Of a DNA stretch of 64,000 bases, positions 61,109 to 64,000 are shown one piece after another. The translations under genes and the position numbers were made by a program. Source of the stretch: Rhizobium skierniewicense (lineage in GTDB: Bacteria; Pseudomonadota; Alphaproteobacteria; Rhizobiales; Rhizobiaceae); the NCBI RefSeq assembly GCF_014196515.1, contig NZ_JACIDV010000017.1, positions 1 to 64,000 on the forward strand, read 5' to 3'. A model generated the notes under the pieces. That model was not told the origin of the DNA. It made no database searches and worked only from the letters and a program-made list of their open reading frames with translations. Within the stretch, counting starts at the first letter, position 1, and every line of letters begins with the position of its first letter.

Positions 61109-61813
61109 ATGAAACTCACCTGGCTTGGCCATTCCGCATTCCGCCTCGAAACCGGCAAAGCAAAAATTTTGATCGACCCGTTTTTTACCGGCAATCCGTC
61201 TTTCGCCGGCCAGGACGCCAAGGATGTCGCCGCTGGCATTAGCCATATTCTGCTGACCCACGGCCACGGCGATCATGTGGGCGATACCGTGCAATTGGCG
61301 AAAGATACTGGCGCAACCGTGCTGGCCAATGCTGATCTCGCCGCGTGGCTCGGCTCCAAGGGCGTGTCGAAACTGGAAATGGGAAATACCGGTGGCACCG
61401 TGGCGTTCGATGGCTTTTCCGCCACGTTCACCAACGCGCTGCACTCGTCCGCACAGATCACCGAAGACGGCGTCAGCCATGCGCTGGGCAACGCCAATGG
61501 CCTGATGCTGCATTTTGAAGACGGCCCCACTGTCTATCACATGGGTGATACGGATATCTTCTCGGACATGGCGCTGATCAACGAATTGCACGAGCCAGAT
61601 ATCGGCCTGGTCCCGATCGGCGACCGCTTCACGATGGGCGGCGCGGTCGCGGCTCTGGCCTGCCAGCGATTCTTCAAGTTCCGCAACGTCATTCCCTGCC
61701 ACTACGGTTCCTTCCCGATCATCGACCAGACACCGGAAAAATTCCTGACCGGCATGGATGGCTCCCCGACCCGCGTCGATGCGCAAGGCGTTGGTCAGAC
61801 CCTGACGTTCTGA
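61109..61813 (+). CDS. UPF0173 metal-dependent hydrolase
   Basis: 234 residues of the metallo-beta-lactamase fold. The metal motif HGHGDHVGD is at 51-59; further ligands are in [18 protein letters not shown] and CHYGSFP. The substrate is unknown. AAAGGA lies seven bases before ATG 61109; a longer open frame from 60479 crosses two opposite-strand genes and is not real. Confidence 0.93.
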   Translation: MKLTWLGHSAFRLETGKAKILIDPFFTGNPSFAGQDAKDVAAGISHILLTHGHGDHVGDTVQLAKDTGATVLANADLAAWLGSKGVSKLEMGNTGGTVAFDGFSATFTNALHSSAQITEDGVSHALGNANGLMLHFEDGPTVYHMGDTDIFSDMALINELHEPDIGLVPIGDRFTMGGAVAALACQRFFKFRNVIPCHYGSFPIIDQTPEKFLTGMDGSPTRVDAQGVGQTLTF

Positions 61814-61818
61814 TGTGA

Positions 61819-61850
61819 AAGCCCGACAGGTGAGGCCTGTCGGGCTTTTT
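61819..61850. terminator. Bidirectional terminator
   Basis: A 12-bp stem (61819-61830 with 61836-61847), loop TGAGG, with A on the left and T on the right. It lies between the convergent UPF0173 and M48 genes and can serve both. Confidence 0.93.
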
Positions 61851-61864
61851 GTGTTGCGATAGCC

Positions 61865-62722
61865 TCAGGCGATCTTCGGCTCGACACGCCCCGTCTGCAC
61901 CATTCGGGATGGAGCAGACGATACACCGTTCAACGCGTTCCGCCACTCGCTTAACGCCGCGACGCGCCGCGTGTGGCGCGGGTAGAGCGAGACGATGTTG
62001 AGGAAGAAGCCGGCAATGGACGGCACCATTCTGTCCTGCTCTTCAAAAGCATTGGGATTCATCTGCGCGTTCAGCTTGGCACTGCCACAGGCCAGCATCT
62101 GGAGGGCGGTGCGCGATGACGTCAGATTGCCGGAGACGACGAGGCCAACACGGTCGCAGGTCAGTTCACGAGCGCGGGAATAGGCCTGGCCTAGAAATGG
62201 AACGATCAGGCCGGGCAGGCGCAGGAAGTTCCACGGCTCGTCCAGATGTCCCGCAACATGGTGGCCGAGTTCGTGACCGATCACGAATTTCACCTGCTCC
62301 TCATCGTCGGAATCGATCAGAGCCGATGTCAGCCAGATGTAGCGGGTGCGACCGACAAGCGTCAGCGCCATGGCATTCATGACGCCGCTGGAGTTGTAAA
62401 CGAACGCCTTGGGCGTTTCTTTGAGCCCCAGCTTCTGCGCACCTTCGGCTACCATCTTGTGAAGGTGCGGAAATTGCTGTTCGCCGACCATGACATAGTG
62501 GCCGATCATATAGGCGCGCACCAGCGACCTGGCGACGTAAGAGAAAAACCAGATGATGAGAATATAGAACAGGAAAACAAAGAGGATCCCGATGCTCTCC
62601 GTTGTTGCGACATAGAGGATGCCAGAGGCAATCCCCATCCACACCAGCGTGCCGATCAGCAGAGTGAGAAAACCGCGCATCTTTTCTTTCGGATGGCGCA
62701 CCTTGGACATGTCGAAATTCAT
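61865..62722 (-). CDS. M48 family metalloprotease
   Basis: 285 residues. Two N-terminal membrane spans (GFLTLLIGTLVWMGIASGIL and IGILFVFLFYILIIWFFSYV) precede a zinc protease domain with HELGH at 150-154 and the distal glutamate in SRARELTCD. HtpX-like membrane quality control is the likely role. A strong CGGGGG lies before ATG 62722; the frame extends to 62800 but is not needed. Confidence 0.93.
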   Translation of the reverse strand: MNFDMSKVRHPKEKMRGFLTLLIGTLVWMGIASGILYVATTESIGILFVFLFYILIIWFFSYVARSLVRAYMIGHYVMVGEQQFPHLHKMVAEGAQKLGLKETPKAFVYNSSGVMNAMALTLVGRTRYIWLTSALIDSDDEEQVKFVIGHELGHHVAGHLDEPWNFLRLPGLIVPFLGQAYSRARELTCDRVGLVVSGNLTSSRTALQMLACGSAKLNAQMNPNAFEEQDRMVPSIAGFFLNIVSLYPRHTRRVAALSEWRNALNGVSSAPSRMVQTGRVEPKIA

Positions 62723-62977
62723 ATTGTACCCCCGTGAAACAGCATGATCGCGAAGCGTGTCGGCTTGAAAAGACGAGTCCCCACCCGCTTCCTGCTGCAA
62801 ATGACCTGTTAATGTGAAATGAGGCGATGCATCCCCGCGCGAAAACTCGCGTTTTGATAATAAGTTCCCGCATGAGGCGAATATTATTTCTGATCTTGTT
62901 TCGGTGCCCGATGATGGTTGCGAACTGCGGGCGCGGTCATTATAGCGAATAGGAAAATTCTTGACTGGAGTAGAACC
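62723..62977. promoter_or_regulatory. Divergent gap between the M48 protease and gatC
   Basis: 255 bases that should contain both promoters. No clear hexamers or hairpins stand out. Confidence 0.35.
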
Positions 62978-63265
62978 ATGTCCGTCGATCTTGCCACCGT
63001 GAAGCGCGTTGCGCGCCTAGCCCGAATTGCCGTCAGCGAAGATGAGGCCGAGAAGATGCTTGGCGAGTTGAATGGCATTCTTGGTTTCGTAGAGCAGCTT
63101 TCGGAAGTGAATGTCGACGGTGTGGAGCCGATGACGTCAGTAACGCCGGTCGCCATGAAGAAGCGCACCGACGTGGTGAGCGATGGTAACAAGGCTGATG
63201 ATATCGTTGCCAACGCGCCCAATACCGACCGCAATTTCTTCCTCGTTCCGAAAGTGGTCGAATAG
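62978..63265 (+). CDS. gatC: Asp-tRNA(Asn)/Glu-tRNA(Gln) amidotransferase subunit C
   Basis: 95 residues, the small subunit of GatCAB, which converts misacylated Glu-tRNA-Gln and Asp-tRNA-Asn. The family pattern [16 protein letters not shown] ... [24 protein letters not shown] is complete. CTGGAG lies 8 bases before ATG 62978. The next gene is gatA. Confidence 0.96.
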   Translation: MSVDLATVKRVARLARIAVSEDEAEKMLGELNGILGFVEQLSEVNVDGVEPMTSVTPVAMKKRTDVVSDGNKADDIVANAPNTDRNFFLVPKVVE

Positions 63266-63275
63266 GCTGAACAAG

Positions 63276-63303
63276 CCTGCTCCCATGTGCCTGCTCCCAT
63301 GTG
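63276..63303. repeat. 14-bp tandem duplication between gatC and gatA
   Basis: The sequence CCTGCTCCCATGTG occurs twice, back to back (63276-63289 and 63290-63303). It lies in the 72-base spacer. It could have arisen by polymerase slippage and adds no coding content. Confidence 0.9.
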
Positions 63304-63337
63304 CCCGATCTAAAAGTTTTTGAAAGCCGTTGCCGAT

Positions 63338-64000
63338 ATGACCGACCTCTTAAGCCTGACCATTGCCGAAGCGCGCGAGAAGCTGAAGGCCAAGGACTTC
63401 ACCGCCGTCGAACTGACGGATGCCTATCTGTCGGCCGTCGATGCCGCCAACCAGCAGCTGAACGCCTATGTCGCGGTTACCCACGACGAGGCGCGCGAGA
63501 TGGCCCGGGCTTCCGATGAGAAACTGGCCTCTGGCAATGCCGGTGTTCTCGAAGGCATTCCACTGGGTGTGAAGGATCTGTTCGCCACGCGTGGCATTCA
63601 CACGCAGGCCTGCAGCCATGTTCTGGATGGTTTCAAGCCGGAATACGAATCCACCGTGACGCAGAACCTGTGGGACGCGGGTGCCGTCATGCTGGGCAAG
63701 CTCAACATGGATGAGTTCGCCATGGGCTCGTCCAATGAAAGCTCCTATTACGGACCGGTCGTCAACCCTTGGCGCGCCAACGGTTCCGACAAGAACCTCG
63801 TGCCAGGCGGCTCGTCGGGCGGCTCGGCAGCAGCCGTCGCAGCCCACCTGTGCGCCGGTGCGACCGCCACCGATACGGGCGGCTCCATTCGCCAGCCCGC
63901 AGCCTTCACCGGCACTGTTGGCATCAAGCCAACCTACGGCCGCGTCTCGCGCTGGGGTATCGCGGCTTACGCGTCTTCGCTCGATCAGGCTGGCCCCATC
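63338..64000 (+). CDS. gatA: Glutamyl-tRNA(Gln) amidotransferase subunit A (5' part)
   Basis: The first 221 codons are in the window; the gene runs off the right edge. The amidase signature is present: Lys79 in [23 protein letters not shown] (residues 157-169) with its cis-serine, and Ser183 in [10 protein letters not shown], forming the Ser-Ser-Lys catalytic set. GatA releases ammonia from glutamine for transamidation. ATG 63338 fits the family start [14 protein letters not shown]. Confidence 0.97.
   Translation, partial: MTDLLSLTIAEAREKLKAKDFTAVELTDAYLSAVDAANQQLNAYVAVTHDEAREMARASDEKLASGNAGVLEGIPLGVKDLFATRGIHTQACSHVLDGFKPEYESTVTQNLWDAGAVMLGKLNMDEFAMGSSNESSYYGPVVNPWRANGSDKNLVPGGSSGGSAAAVAAHLCAGATATDTGGSIRQPAAFTGTVGIKPTYGRVSRWGIAAYASSLDQAGPI

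Noticed and set aside
60479-61813. 444-codon version of the UPF0173 gene
   Set aside because: The first 210 codons run across ruvX and the PhnA-domain gene on the other strand; the real start with binding site is at 61109.

Overview
The window is a piece of the main chromosome of an alphaproteobacterium of the Rhizobiaceae, most likely Agrobacterium or a close Rhizobium relative. The evidence is a divK-pleD pair, a complete nuoA-N operon whose NuoE carries a long C-terminal extension, an alphaproteobacterial LexA box (GAAC-N7-GAAC), a short 440-residue ProS, and rhizobial small-protein families (DUF1467, DUF3572, DUF983, DUF6105). The protein identifications come from sequence recognition alone; no search was run.

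Layout. 1-5.9 kb: lon, hupB and a secreted phytase/esterase-like beta-propeller protein, each separated by clear hairpin terminators. 5.9-9.2 kb: an oxidative uronate-degradation cluster, gci and kdgD on the minus strand divergent from udh on the plus strand, with a 282-bp shared control region and a 44-residue membrane protein behind udh. 9.4-10.2 kb: tRNA-Val(TAC) and two identical tRNA-Asp(GTC) genes. 10.6-26 kb: the 14-gene respiratory complex I operon, with a small secreted-protein gene between nuoD and nuoE. 26-37.4 kb: birA, rnj, mce, a DUF1467 protein, proS, lolCD, a 28-codon membrane peptide directly behind a LexA box, and dnaE. 37.4-41.5 kb: a small secreted protein, an L,D-transpeptidase, dinB, and the remains of a BrnT/BrnA toxin-antitoxin pair in which both genes are broken. 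41.6-43.4 kb: divK-pleD cell-cycle signalling. 43.4-44.1 kb: a non-coding stretch rich in inverted repeats. 44.1-56.2 kb: a minus-strand block of housekeeping genes (rpmG, an MFS transporter, a NUDIX protein, DUF983, rnr, topA, dprA, plsY, a metal-ligand-less pyrC homologue, pyrB). 56.4-64 kb: an AidB-like flavoprotein, an intact antitoxin/PemK-like pair with a palindromic operator, a TetR regulator, two coupled small membrane proteins, ruvX, a PhnA-domain protein, a UPF0173 hydrolase, an M48 protease, gatC and the first 221 codons of gatA.

The genes group into energy conservation (nuo), protein and RNA quality control (lon, rnj, rnr, M48), envelope traffic (lolCD, plsY, the transpeptidase), DNA replication, repair and topology (dnaE, dinB, topA, dprA, ruvX, hupB), pyrimidine synthesis and cell-cycle control. 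Accessory signs are the uronate cluster and the two toxin-antitoxin loci. The observation I rate highest is the 28-residue single-span membrane peptide at 33700-33786 with a perfect LexA box just upstream, which has the architecture of the SOS-induced division inhibitor SidA of Caulobacter.
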